From Streptomyces rubellomurinus (GTDB taxonomy: Bacteria; Actinomycetota; Actinomycetes; Streptomycetales; Streptomycetaceae), in the NCBI RefSeq assembly GCF_000961885.1, contig NZ_JZKH01000001.1:1-64000 (forward strand): a stretch of DNA of 64,000 nt, read 5' to 3'. The notes under the pieces were generated by a model that made no database searches, was not told the DNA's origin, and saw only the letters and a list, made by a program, of their open reading frames with translations. The translations under genes were made by a program, and so were the position numbers. Below, piece by piece: positions 1 through 7,997 of this stretch (the stretch's first letter is position 1; every line of letters begins with the position of its first letter).

Positions 1-1
1 C

Positions 2-154
2 TTCCTCCTCCTGGAGTGCTGGGGCATCTGGGACCGCACCCGCCACGACTACCTCCGCGCCCCCGGCTCCACCCACCGCATCCGCCGCTTCTACACCCTC
101 GCCGCCGCCCAGGCCCACCTCCTCACCCTCCACCTCCTCCACACTCCCGCCTAG
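2..154 (+). CDS. C-terminal end of an unknown protein (5' truncated by window)
   Basis: An open frame runs from the window edge to a TAG at 152-154 and gives the last 50 residues of a protein. The tail is rich in aromatic, Arg and Leu residues (it contains FLLLECWGIWDRTRHDY) and ends in a leucine/histidine-rich helix. I do not recognise the family. The frame uses G/C at almost every third position, as real genes here do, which is the main reason to believe it over the overlapping frames. Confidence 0.5.
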   Translation, partial: FLLLECWGIWDRTRHDYLRAPGSTHRIRRFYTLAAAQAHLLTLHLLHTPA

Positions 155-305
155 AGCTCCATCCGGACGACGCCCCGTTCGAGTGGTCCGCGCGCCGGAC
201 CACTGCGAACGGCCCGCCCCACCGGCCGTCCCGGCCGCCCCCGGGTCGCACCGAGCGGGCGGCCCCACCCACCCCGCCATAGCCTGACGTCACCGACCGC
301 TCACG

Positions 306-383
306 TACCGGCACGAACACCCACGCACCCGTGCCGCCGCGATCCGACCAAGGAGACAAGCACCATGGACCAGTTGAACGGTC
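306..383 (+). repeat. Direct repeat covering 5' region, RBS and first codons of the two inhibitor genes (copy 2 at 873-950)
   Basis: The segment recurs 567 bp downstream at 873-950. The 54 bases at 328-381 are identical to 895-948 and include the AAGGAG ribosome site (350-355) and the first codons. The duplication therefore carried leader and translation signals with it, while the rest of the two genes has diverged. Confidence 0.85.
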
Positions 384-826
384 TCTACCAGCTGTTCATC
401 GGCGGGGCGCCGCTCAGCGTCATCGACGACAAGCTCGTCGCGCTGGTCGGCGGCGGCCCCGACAACCCGAACCCCGTGATCTGGAAGATCCAGCCCGCCG
501 AGCTCGCCGGCCGCAACGCCGTCGTCATCTCCACCGAGGACGAGGCATCGGGGTGGGTCAACGCCAAGCCCGGCGAGCAGAAGCAGATCGAGATCCGCCC
601 GCTGGTCACCTTCGAGACCTTCCCGCCGACCTTCCCCACCGACGAGGTCTTCCTGGCCAAGCCCCTCTACGACGGCCCGAAGGGCGCCTTCACCCTGCGG
701 TCCGCGGCCGACGACGGGCTGGTCGGCCGCAACAAGATCGAGGACACCTTGGCGAGGCCCAAGGCCGTCTACTCGAACACCGATGACCGCGACGCGTTCG
801 TGGTCGCCGTGGCCGTAGAGACCTGA
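365..826 (+). CDS. Beta-trefoil serine protease inhibitor-like protein (I66/cospin type), copy 1
   Basis: A 153-residue protein with no signal peptide. The pattern GLYQLFIGG near the N terminus and LVGRNKIEDT near the C terminus resembles MEROPS I66 inhibitors (cospin family), whose trefoil ends in a VGR..EDxSLxPK motif; copy 2 keeps that motif better. If correct it would bind serine proteases through a surface loop in the cytoplasm, or be released on lysis. ATG at 365 has AAGGAG 9 bases upstream. The gene is followed 105 bp later by a paralogue of identical length sharing its 5' region. Family assignment is from recalled motif similarity, not a search; a generic trefoil lectin is the alternative. 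Confidence 0.6.
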   Translation: MDQLNGLYQLFIGGAPLSVIDDKLVALVGGGPDNPNPVIWKIQPAELAGRNAVVISTEDEASGWVNAKPGEQKQIEIRPLVTFETFPPTFPTDEVFLAKPLYDGPKGAFTLRSAADDGLVGRNKIEDTLARPKAVYSNTDDRDAFVVAVAVET

Positions 827-931
827 GCGGCCCACCCACCCCTCCACCACCTGAAGCCACCGACCACGCACGCACCGGCACGAACACCGACGCGCCCGTG
901 CCGCCGCGATCCGACCAAGGAGACAAGCACC

Positions 932-1393
932 ATGGACCAGTTGAACGGGCTCTTCAAGCTCTACATCGGCGGGGCGCCGCTCAGTGTCGTCGACGACAAG
1001 CTCGTCGCGCTGCTCGGCGAACACGACCAGCGGCTGGCCGTGATCTGGCGGATCCAGCCCGCCAAGCTCAACGGCCCCGACGCCTTCGTCATCTCCACCG
1101 AGAACGAGTCCTCGGGGTGGGTGAACCCCAAGCCCGGCGCGCGGGAGCAGATCGAGATCCGCCCGCTGATCGCCCTCGACTCGCTCCCGCCGACCTTCCC
1201 CACGGAGGAGGTCTTCCGACTCAAGCCCCTCTACGGCGAGGGCCCCGAAGGCGCCTTCACCGTCCGGTCCGCGGCCGACGACGGGCTGGTCGGCCGCCGG
1301 CTGGCCGAGGACAAGTCCCTGTTGCCCAAGGCCGTCTTCTCGGACACCGACGACCGCGACGCCTTCGTCGTCGCCGTGCCCGTCGGGAGCTGA
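932..1393 (+). CDS. Beta-trefoil serine protease inhibitor-like protein (I66/cospin type), copy 2
   Basis: A 153-residue paralogue of the gene just upstream, with the same start (MDQLNGL), the same length, and an identical ribosome site and leader. The C-terminal stretch VGRRLAEDKSLLPKAVF is close to the conserved end of I66 inhibitors. Copy 1 has VGRNKIEDTLARPKAVY there, so the two copies have diverged most in the loops expected to touch a protease. That suggests different target specificities, but this is inference. The gene is probably transcribed from its own duplicated promoter. Confidence 0.62.
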   Translation: MDQLNGLFKLYIGGAPLSVVDDKLVALLGEHDQRLAVIWRIQPAKLNGPDAFVISTENESSGWVNPKPGAREQIEIRPLIALDSLPPTFPTEEVFRLKPLYGEGPEGAFTVRSAADDGLVGRRLAEDKSLLPKAVFSDTDDRDAFVVAVPVGS

Positions 1394-1468
1394 GCCCCCC
1401 TTCCTCCAGCTCAGCGGTCCTGCCGACGATAGGGTCGGCGGCATCGACAGGAGCAGGGGGAAACGGCG

Positions 1469-1861
1469 TTGAAGATCTTCTCGCGATGGGGACGGAAGCC
1501 GCGCCCGGAGCGCGTGTGCCAGAAGGTCCGGCGCGAGTACGCGCCCGGCGAGCAGGAAGCCCTGATGATCGGGATCCTGCGCGGCACGCCCGACGACGTC
1601 CAGTGGCACGAGCGGTACGACGCGGCCTCGGACCTGGAGGAGTTCCCCTCCGACGCGGTGGTGGCGGCCCTGGCCGAGTTCGCCTGTGATCCGACCCAGC
1701 CGGACGAGACCTTCGTCGCCCTGTGCGCCGAGTCGATCGCGGGGATCTGGGTCCACCGCGGCGCCGTCGACCACGACCTCCTGTCCCGGCTGACCCCGTG
1801 GGCCCGGCGCGAGGCCGAGGCCACGGTGGCCCACCGGGCACCGGAGCTGCTGACCCGGTGA
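1469..1861 (+). CDS. Hypothetical protein, 130 aa
   Basis: Starts at TTG 1469 behind AGGGGG at 1455-1460. The N terminus is short and basic (KIFSRWGRKPRPER). The rest is acidic-helical, with a run such as AVVAALAEFACDP and a second helix pair, reminiscent of a small helical-repeat fold. No catalytic motif, signal peptide or membrane segment is visible. I do not recognise the family. It stands alone between the inhibitor pair and the threonine aldolase gene. Confidence 0.6.
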   Translation: MKIFSRWGRKPRPERVCQKVRREYAPGEQEALMIGILRGTPDDVQWHERYDAASDLEEFPSDAVVAALAEFACDPTQPDETFVALCAESIAGIWVHRGAVDHDLLSRLTPWARREAEATVAHRAPELLTR

Positions 1862-1993
1862 TCCCGCGCCGGCACGGCCGAGGCGGCCGACCGGCCGGTC
1901 CGGGCCGGTGACCGCCCGCGAGGCGGCCCGGCCCGGGCGCCCCGGCGACGAAAATCCCTGGCCCGGCCGACCGGTTGCCCGCACAATCGCCGG

Positions 1994-3109
1994 GTGACCC
2001 ATGACGATCTCACCCCCGCCCAGCGCCGCCGCGCCGCCCGCCGTGCCAGCAAGCGCTTCCTCTCGGACGGCCCCCTCCTCACCATGCGCGACCGGCTCGA
2101 CGCCATCGTCGGCGCGGACGGGCTCGACGAGCTGCCGGACTTCTACGCCACCGACGGGCCCGTGCGCGAACTGGAGCAGCGCACCGCCGAGTTGCTCGGC
2201 ACCGAGGACGCCGTCTTCTTCCCCACCGGCACCATGGCCCAGCAGGTCGCCCTGCGCTACGGCGCCGAGCTGACCGGGCACCGGACCGTCGCCATGCACC
2301 CGCTGTGCCACCTGGAGCAGCACGAGCGGCAGGCCTACCACCAGCTCACCGGCCTGCGCGCGCTCTGGCCCACCACCGAGCACCGCCAGCCCACCCCCGC
2401 CGAACTGGCCGCCCTGGGCGAGCCGCTGGGCACCCTGACCGTCGAACTCCCGCTGCGCGACGCCGGGTTCCTGCTGCCGAGCTGGGACGAACTCGTCGAG
2501 CTGACCGACGCCGCCCGCGCCCTCGGCGCCCGGGTCCACTTCGACGGCGCCCGGCTGTGGAACACCACCACCCACTTCGGCCGCTCCCTGGCCGAGATCG
2601 CGGCGCTCGCCGACAGCGTCTACGTCTCCTTCTACAAGGACCTCGGCGGCATCAGCGGCGCCGCGCTGGCCGGCACCGCGGAACTGGCCGCCTACGCCCG
2701 CGCCTGGCGCCACCGGATGGGCGGCACGGTGTTCCAGCAGTGGCCCGCCGCCCTGGCCGCGCTGCACGGCCTGGACACCGTCCTGCCCCGCATCCCGAGC
2801 TTCACCGAGCACGCCGCCACCCTCGTGCCCGCCCTGGCCGCCCTCCCGGGCGCCCGGATCAACCCGGTCGCGCCGCCGACCCACGACTTCCAGCTCTGGC
2901 TCCCGCACCCGGCCGAGGCGCTGAACGCGGCCGTCGTGGCCCTCGCCGAGCAGGACGGCACCTGGTTCATCGGCCCCTGGGCCGACGCCGCCCCGGGGCT
3001 GGCGATGGCCGAGGTCCGCCTGGGCGCGTCGGCGCTCGACTGGACCCCGGAGGAGGTCACCCGCACCGGCCTCCGCTTCCTGGACCTGGCGGCCGCGCAC
3101 GGGCGGTGA
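1994..3109 (+). CDS. PLP-dependent threonine aldolase / beta-eliminating lyase family protein
   Basis: A 371-residue fold-type I PLP enzyme. Low-specificity threonine aldolases cleave L-threonine or allo-threonine to glycine and acetaldehyde. Visible landmarks are VFFPTGTMAQQVAL (cofactor phosphate-binding region), HFDGARLWN (the Asp that pairs with the pyridine nitrogen) and SFYKDLGGISGAAL (the Schiff-base Lys). Length is slightly above the usual 340-360 because of an Arg-rich N-terminal extension. GTG at 1994 is used. The gene converges on the NTPase gene, whose stop is only 10 bp away, with no clear terminator between them. The exact beta-hydroxy amino acid substrate cannot be read from sequence. 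Confidence 0.85.
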   Translation: MTHDDLTPAQRRRAARRASKRFLSDGPLLTMRDRLDAIVGADGLDELPDFYATDGPVRELEQRTAELLGTEDAVFFPTGTMAQQVALRYGAELTGHRTVAMHPLCHLEQHERQAYHQLTGLRALWPTTEHRQPTPAELAALGEPLGTLTVELPLRDAGFLLPSWDELVELTDAARALGARVHFDGARLWNTTTHFGRSLAEIAALADSVYVSFYKDLGGISGAALAGTAELAAYARAWRHRMGGTVFQQWPAALAALHGLDTVLPRIPSFTEHAATLVPALAALPGARINPVAPPTHDFQLWLPHPAEALNAAVVALAEQDGTWFIGPWADAAPGLAMAEVRLGASALDWTPEEVTRTGLRFLDLAAAHGR

Positions 3110-3119
3110 GGCGGTCCGT

Positions 3120-5171
3120 TCACTCGTCGGGGCACACCGGGAGGATCACCTGCAGGCTGGCGAGGTCGCTTCGATACGCTTCGATTCCGGCAAGTAGGCC
3201 GACCGCGGTCGGGTTCTCGTCGTAGTCGGTGCCGTCGCTGGCGAGCCTGTTGCCCGCGCGTTCCTGGGCGTCGGCCTGGCTGCTCAGTTCGTCGGCCCGG
3301 TTCTGCAGCACCGACTTCACGTGGGGATCGGTGGCCTCGGCGGCCGCGTCGCCCAGGCCCGTGGCGGCCCGCCGGTAGTGGGCCGCGAGTTCCTGGGGTG
3401 TCATCACGCCGTTCGGGTTCCGGCCATCGAGCGAGTGGTACGCCGTGGAGCATCCCGCCGGGCTGCCGGGGCTGCTGGCCGCCACCACCGCCACCGTCGT
3501 CGCGCCCCCGGCCACCGCGACCGCCGTCACCACCGCGACGGCCGGCTTCGCCTGCGCGAGATGCAGCAGCTTGCGGCCGATCCGGCCGACGTGCCGGCCG
3601 ATCTGCCCGGCCGAGGCCGCCTGCCCGGCGCCGGTCGCGGCCGTCACGGCGGCCTGCCCGGCGGTGGAGGCGAGGAAGGCCAGGGCGGCGGCCGCCGCGA
3701 TCCGGTCGCCGTCCAGGAGCCGGCGGGTCTGCTCGCCGGTCCGCAGGTAGAAGTCCAGGTCCTCGGTCAGCCCGGCCTGGGAGGCCGCCACCCGCCCGAG
3801 GGCGTACAGCTGGACCGCCGCGCGCCGGTGGCCGGCGCGCAGGGCGAGCGGGGTGGTGGCGCGGACGAACCGGGAGGCCTCCGCCCGTTTGCCGGCCGCG
3901 TCGAGCCCGTGCGCGACGGCGAGCAGCAGCTGCGGGTCGGGCGGGGGCAGCCCGGGCCCGGCGACACGGGCGAGCAGGGCGAGGATGCCCTCGGCGGCGG
4001 TGGTCGCCGGGGTGGGCGGCCACCCCTGGGCCCGGACGGCGGCGTCCGCGTCCGCAGTGATCCGGTACTCGTACCCGTGGCCGTGGAGGGTGACGAGGCG
4101 CCGGTCGTACAGTTCCGCGCCGCAGGCCGTGGTGTACGGGTTGCCGGTGACGGCGGCGAACCAGGCGACGTGCAGCGGCGATCCGAAGGTGGCGAGCGCG
4201 ACCAGGACCTGCCGGGCCGGTTCGCTCAGGGCCACCGCGAGGATCTCGGCCTGCTGAAGGGGGCTGACCTGCCCGGGGTCGACCGGGCCGGGGCGGTCGA
4301 AGGGCGCTTCGGCCGCCCGGGCGCGCCAGTCGTCGGAGCCGCGGATGAACGCGGCGTACTGGAGCAGGCGCTGCGGCCGGCCCTCGGCCATCCGGTAGGC
4401 CTGGTCGAACTGCAGGTTCTGCAGCCCCACCGGGCCGAGCGGGAGGCCGAGTTCGGCGCCGAGCAGCTCGGCGGCGGCGGCCCGGCCGAGCGGCTGGACG
4501 TGGTGGACCGTGTCGGGGCTGTTCGTCAGGGTGCGGTACGGCGAGGTGAGCAGGAAGGTGCAGCGCGGGAACGTCTGCTGCAGCCGGGCGAGCTCCGCTC
4601 CGCTCAACGCGCAGTCGACGAGGGTGAAGTGGGCGGACACCTTGGCGACGGCGGCGCGCAGCAGGTCCTCCTCGACGCCGCGCAGGAACTCCTTGCCGAA
4701 GACCTGCCGCGCCAGCCGGTCGTAGACGGCGGCCAGGGTGTCGGCCGGGCCGGCCTGCGGCAGCAGCACCGCGCCGCGCCGGCCGTGCGCGCCCAGGCGG
4801 CCGGTCACCTCCAGCGCGATCGCCTGTCTGCCGACGCCCGGCACGCCGTACAGCTGCACGCTCCGGCCGCTGCGGAGCTGGTCGGTGACCTGCCGGACCA
4901 GCTCCTCCCGGCCGAACAACGGGCGCCGCAACGGGGGCTTCAGGACGTCGAGTCGGCGGAGGGGGAGCTCCAGCAGGCCGGGCGTGCCGGTGAAGCGGTT
5001 GTCGATGTAGACGACGTTCATCGCGTGGTCGCCGGAGCTGATGACGCCCTGGTTGTCGCCGTGGCTGACGATCGGCCGGTGACCGGGGCGGTCCCCCTCG
5101 GGGCGGTCCCCCTCGGGGCGTCTCCCCTCGGGCCGGTCCCCCTCGGGCCGTCTCCCCTCGGGCGTCCTCAC
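3120..5171 (-). CDS. Membrane-anchored STAND-like NTPase with degenerate P-loop
   Basis: A 683-residue protein. The GTG start at 5171 overlaps the upstream stop as GTGA, so translation is probably coupled. Order: about six RPEGD/R repeats (residues 2-30); the motif VSHGDNQGVISSGDHAMNV; an NTPase module opening FGREELVRQV with a P-loop-like GVPGVGRQA (Arg115 where Lys is expected); a helical region with TPR-like spacing (about 380-520); a single membrane helix (about 542-566); then an outside domain of about 115 residues with Cys. STAND NTPases are signal-dependent switches in immunity, death and regulation. The loss of the P-loop Lys suggests nucleotide binding without normal hydrolysis. A plain membrane-bound regulatory ATPase is the alternative. 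Confidence 0.65.
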   Translation of the reverse strand: MRTPEGRRPEGDRPEGRRPEGDRPEGDRPGHRPIVSHGDNQGVISSGDHAMNVVYIDNRFTGTPGLLELPLRRLDVLKPPLRRPLFGREELVRQVTDQLRSGRSVQLYGVPGVGRQAIALEVTGRLGAHGRRGAVLLPQAGPADTLAAVYDRLARQVFGKEFLRGVEEDLLRAAVAKVSAHFTLVDCALSGAELARLQQTFPRCTFLLTSPYRTLTNSPDTVHHVQPLGRAAAAELLGAELGLPLGPVGLQNLQFDQAYRMAEGRPQRLLQYAAFIRGSDDWRARAAEAPFDRPGPVDPGQVSPLQQAEILAVALSEPARQVLVALATFGSPLHVAWFAAVTGNPYTTACGAELYDRRLVTLHGHGYEYRITADADAAVRAQGWPPTPATTAAEGILALLARVAGPGLPPPDPQLLLAVAHGLDAAGKRAEASRFVRATTPLALRAGHRRAAVQLYALGRVAASQAGLTEDLDFYLRTGEQTRRLLDGDRIAAAAALAFLASTAGQAAVTAATGAGQAASAGQIGRHVGRIGRKLLHLAQAKPAVAVVTAVAVAGGATTVAVVAASSPGSPAGCSTAYHSLDGRNPNGVMTPQELAAHYRRAATGLGDAAAEATDPHVKSVLQNRADELSSQADAQERAGNRLASDGTDYDENPTAVGLLAGIEAYRSDLASLQVILPVCPDE
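5087..5163 (-). repeat. 15-bp tandem repeat coding for RPEG(D/R) units
   Basis: About five imperfect 15-bp units of the type cggtccccctcgggg (plus strand) form the 5' end of the NTPase gene. Because 15 is a multiple of three, copy number can change without frameshift. The encoded tract is charged, Pro/Gly-rich and presumably disordered. Confidence 0.8.
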
Positions 5172-5584
5172 CGGCGCTGGACGTTCACGGCGTTGTCGCC
5201 GCTGGAGACGATGCCGCTGTTCGCGCCGCCCACCGCGATGCTCCGCTCGCCGGAGGCCTGCACGCTCGGGCCGGAGGCCGGCAGCAGCGCCGCCAACTCG
5301 GCGGCCAGCCCGGGGTCTTCGGTGAGCAGTCGCCGCAGCTGGCGGCGCAGCACGACCACCGTGTCCGGGTCCTCGGCGGCCTCCGCGAGGTCGGTCACGG
5401 CGGCCACCACGGGCTCGGGCCGCGGGCTCCGGCGCAGGATCCGGTTCAGCAGCCGCTGCCCGAGCCGTACGGTCGCGTCGGCGGCCTCGTCCTCCGCCCT
5501 GGTGAGCACTCCCGCGCCGTAGGCGCCCACCGCGGCGCTCACGGCGGGCACGACCTGACCGAGCAGCGCGTCCAGTTCCAGCAT
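5168..5584 (-). CDS. Small helical partner protein of the STAND-like NTPase
   Basis: A 138-residue protein starting at ATG 5584 after GGGAG (5589-5593). Long amphipathic helices fill residues 1-100 (for example VRLGQRLLNRILRR). The tail reads SGERSIAVGGANSGIVSSGDNAVNV, a Gly-Asp-Asn pattern repeated near the start of the downstream NTPase. Similar small proteins commonly precede NB-ARC/NACHT-TPR genes in Streptomyces (recalled, not searched). The shared tail and 4-base overlap argue that the two products work together, perhaps through matching beta-strand motifs. No enzymatic motif is seen. Confidence 0.65.
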   Translation of the reverse strand: MLELDALLGQVVPAVSAAVGAYGAGVLTRAEDEAADATVRLGQRLLNRILRRSPRPEPVVAAVTDLAEAAEDPDTVVVLRRQLRRLLTEDPGLAAELAALLPASGPSVQASGERSIAVGGANSGIVSSGDNAVNVQRR

Positions 5585-5791
5585 GGCTCTCCCAGGGGCA
5601 GCGGCACGTCCGTGTCGGGTGCACCTCAGGAGGTTACCCACCGCTCGCGAGTCATGAACTCGCCGCACCAGTAGGGATGTTGACGGAAGGGAACTGATCG
5701 GCAGCCGGACCGCCCCGGCCGCCGGGTGCCGATGGCGGGCCGGAGCGGTCCACGGTGTGGTCAGGCGCTCGTGCCCGGCCGCGGGCTCGGC

Positions 5792-5797
5792 TAAAGT
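5792..5797 (+). promoter_or_regulatory. -10 element TAAAGT for a leaderless leader-peptide transcript
   Basis: TAAAGT fits TANNNT and ends 7 bases before the ATG at 5805, the spacing expected if transcription starts on the start codon. No good -35 box is seen at the matching distance. Confidence 0.5.
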
Positions 5798-5804
5798 CCC
5801 CGGC

Positions 5805-5879
5805 ATGACCCTGCTCGTGAGCCGCCGCCATGTCGACCATGGCCTCGCCACCACCACAGGCTGTCGCCGCGTCGGCTGA
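5805..5879 (+). CDS. Short cysteine-type leader peptide (24 aa)
   Basis: An ATG-to-TGA frame encodes a 24-residue peptide beginning MTLLVSRRHVD and ending TGCRRVG. The SRRHVD block followed about 11 residues later by Cys-Arg matches short actinobacterial leader peptides normally found upstream of sulfur and cysteine genes. There, ribosome stalling at the Cys codon is thought to control the downstream transcript. The frame sits 150 bp before a secreted-protein gene and after a -10 box placed for a leaderless start. It is too short for homology scoring, so recognition rests on the motif. Confidence 0.6.
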   Translation: MTLLVSRRHVDHGLATTTGCRRVG

Positions 5880-6029
5880 CGCGGCCCGCACTCCGCCGAC
5901 ACCTCGTCCGTCGCGCGGGGCCGGCCGCTCCGGATCCAAGCCGAGCGGCCCCCGTTCCCGCGCGCCCGCGGAGGACGGCGACCGGCCGCTGGGCTCCCCC
6001 TCCCCTCGACCCCTGGAACGGGACCCTTC

Positions 6030-7472
6030 ATGCCTGTGCGCACCACACGTGCCCTCCGTGCCCTGATCCTCGCCACCGTGACGGCGCTCTGCCTGCCCGC
6101 CACCGCCGCCCGCAGCGCGAGCGGCGACTTCGGGCCGCTGCCGCCCCAGAACCCCGCCACCGCCGCGAACGGCACCGCGACGATGCACGGGGACAGCGCC
6201 TCCAGCGACACCACGCCCTATGCCGGACCGGGCAGCGGCACTGTCCACTGGAGCCGCACGGCCCTCGCCTCGGCCTGCCCGACCGTGGTGATCGGCAGCG
6301 ACCGCCGTCCGGTGGCCCTCTGCACCACGATCTTCGGGCGGACCCCGACCGTGCACCTGCTCGACCCCGCCACCGGCGCCGACCTCGCCGCGCTGGAACT
6401 GCCCAAGGGCAGCCTGTTCGGCGGGGTCTACGCCTACCTCGACAACACCGACGCCCTGGTCGTCGTGGACGGCGACGCCAACCTCCTGCGCATCGGCCAC
6501 CACCCCACCGCCGCCGGCTGGACGTTGACGGTCGACCAGTCGACGCCGCTCGTCGCGTCGATCCCGTCCGGGGACAGCATCGTCGGCCTCAGCCCCGGCT
6601 GGGACGGCCGGGTGTGGTTCGCCACCGCGAGCGGAGTCATCGGCACGGCCGACACCTCCACCGGCTCGGTGCGGACCATCAGCACCGGAGAGGGCGTGCA
6701 GAACAGCATCTCCACCGTCCCCGGCCACACCGCCGTCGCCACCGATCACGCGCTCTACCTGCTCGCCGAGGCGCCGGACGGCACCCCGACCGTCGAATGG
6801 CGCGCCCCCTACGACCGCGGTCCCGGCCGCAAGCCCGGCCAGTTGAGCTGGGGAACCGGCGCGACTCCCAGCTTCTTCGGGCCCAGCACCGGCACGGAGT
6901 ACGTCACCATCACCGACAACGCCGCGCCGCACGAGAACCTGCTCGTCTACCGGGTGGCGGGCGGCCCGACCCCCGTCTGCACCACGCCCGTGCTCACCCA
7001 GTACCCGGCGAGCGGGACCGAGGACGCCGTCATCGCCTCCGGCCGCAGCGTCTTCGTCACCAACACCTACGGCTACCCGTACCCCGCCCTCCCGGCCGGC
7101 GCCCCCGCCAGCGTGCCGGCCTCGGCCGGGTTCGACGGCGGCCTCAGCCGCGTCGACCTGGACGCCGACGGCAACGGCTGCCACCCGGTCTGGAACAGCG
7201 ACGTCAAGTCGGCCGCGCTGCCGCGGCTCTCGCTCGCGGACGGGAAGATCTACACCGTCACCGTCAGCGGCCCGACCGGCTCCGTGGGCGCGCAGACCTT
7301 CGCGTCCTACTCCTACGCCACCGTCGACCCCGCCACCGGCGCCCAGCTCTCCAGCTCCTGGATCGGCCTCGGGCTGCTCTACAACCCGCTGCAGATGACC
7401 GGCACCACCGGGGCGGACGGGACGCTCTACCAGGGCACCGAGACCGGGGTGCTGCGGGTGACCCGCGGCTGA
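6030..7472 (+). CDS. Secreted beta-propeller-like protein
   Basis: A 480-residue protein with a Sec-type signal peptide (about 1-30: basic MPVRTTRALRA, hydrophobic core, AxA-type cleavage). The mature part is built of repeated short beta units such as GVYAYLDNTDALVVVDGD and GRVWFATASGVIGTADTSTG, typical of seven- or eight-bladed quinoprotein-like or WD/NHL propellers. There are few Cys and no catalytic motif, so a binding or scaffold role outside the cell is most likely. It is the only gene downstream of the leader peptide, which hints at attenuation control. A 13-bp stem terminator follows at 7484. Confidence 0.65.
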   Translation: MPVRTTRALRALILATVTALCLPATAARSASGDFGPLPPQNPATAANGTATMHGDSASSDTTPYAGPGSGTVHWSRTALASACPTVVIGSDRRPVALCTTIFGRTPTVHLLDPATGADLAALELPKGSLFGGVYAYLDNTDALVVVDGDANLLRIGHHPTAAGWTLTVDQSTPLVASIPSGDSIVGLSPGWDGRVWFATASGVIGTADTSTGSVRTISTGEGVQNSISTVPGHTAVATDHALYLLAEAPDGTPTVEWRAPYDRGPGRKPGQLSWGTGATPSFFGPSTGTEYVTITDNAAPHENLLVYRVAGGPTPVCTTPVLTQYPASGTEDAVIASGRSVFVTNTYGYPYPALPAGAPASVPASAGFDGGLSRVDLDADGNGCHPVWNSDVKSAALPRLSLADGKIYTVTVSGPTGSVGAQTFASYSYATVDPATGAQLSSSWIGLGLLYNPLQMTGTTGADGTLYQGTETGVLRVTRG

Positions 7473-7483
7473 CCGCGGACCGC

Positions 7484-7515
7484 GGAGCCGTCCCGGGACC
7501 GGCCGGGACGGCTCC
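7484..7515 (+). terminator. Hairpin terminator after the propeller gene
   Basis: Perfect 13-bp stem (7484-7496 with 7503-7515) and a 6-base loop, GC-rich and without a U-tract as usual in Streptomyces. Confidence 0.7.
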
Positions 7516-7613
7516 GGGACGGCTCCGGAGGCGGGGTTGTCAGGACGGGCGGGCGCGCGGGATCGTTCGGGGAGGTACTGCCCGCCAGCCCGCCAGCCCG
7601 CCGGAGGACCTTC

Positions 7614-7979
7614 GTGACCGACGCCGCGCCCGCCTCGCCCGCCTGTCCCGCCTCGCTGCCCGAACCGCCCTACTACGCCGTGGTGTTCACCGCCGTCCGG
7701 ACGGAGGGCGACCACGGCTACGCGGCCCGCAACGAGCGGATGATGGAACTGGCCACCGCCCGGCCGGGGTTCCTCGGGATCGACTCCGCCCGCGGCGCGG
7801 ACGGCCTCGGGATCACCGTGTCCTACTGGCGCGACGAGGAGTCGATCGCCGCCTGGCGCGAGGACGCCGAGCACACCCTGGCCCGCGCGGACGGCCGCGA
7901 GCAGTGGTACGCCTCGTACGCGCTGCACGTCGCCAGGGTCGAGCGCGCCCACGCCTTCACCCGCCCGGCGGGCGCGTAG
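7614..7979 (+). CDS. Antibiotic biosynthesis monooxygenase (ABM) fold protein
   Basis: A 121-residue dimeric alpha+beta barrel-type protein starting at GTG 7614 after GGAGGA. The core YYAVVFTAVRTEGDHGY, PGFLGIDSARGADGLGITVSYW and EQWYASYALHVARVERAH is the standard signature of YqjZ-like ABM proteins. Members range from cofactor-free monooxygenases to proteins of unknown chemistry; the substrate cannot be inferred. It converges with the SDR gene, with 18 bp between stops. Confidence 0.8.
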   Translation: MTDAAPASPACPASLPEPPYYAVVFTAVRTEGDHGYAARNERMMELATARPGFLGIDSARGADGLGITVSYWRDEESIAAWREDAEHTLARADGREQWYASYALHVARVERAHAFTRPAGA

Positions 7980-7997
7980 CCGGCACCGCTCGGCGGC

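Noticed and set aside
290..3100. 936-codon open frame on the minus strand
   Set aside because: Antisense shadow of the inhibitor and threonine aldolase genes; Gly/Arg/Val-rich with no domain, typical of high-GC DNA.
5087..5163. Short tandem repeats as a possible CRISPR-like array
   Set aside because: Units are 15 bp with no spacers and lie in frame inside a coding sequence.
5830..6066. 78-codon frame overlapping leader peptide and propeller gene start
   Set aside because: Pro/Ser/Arg-rich shadow with no motif; the leader peptide frame explains the start region better.
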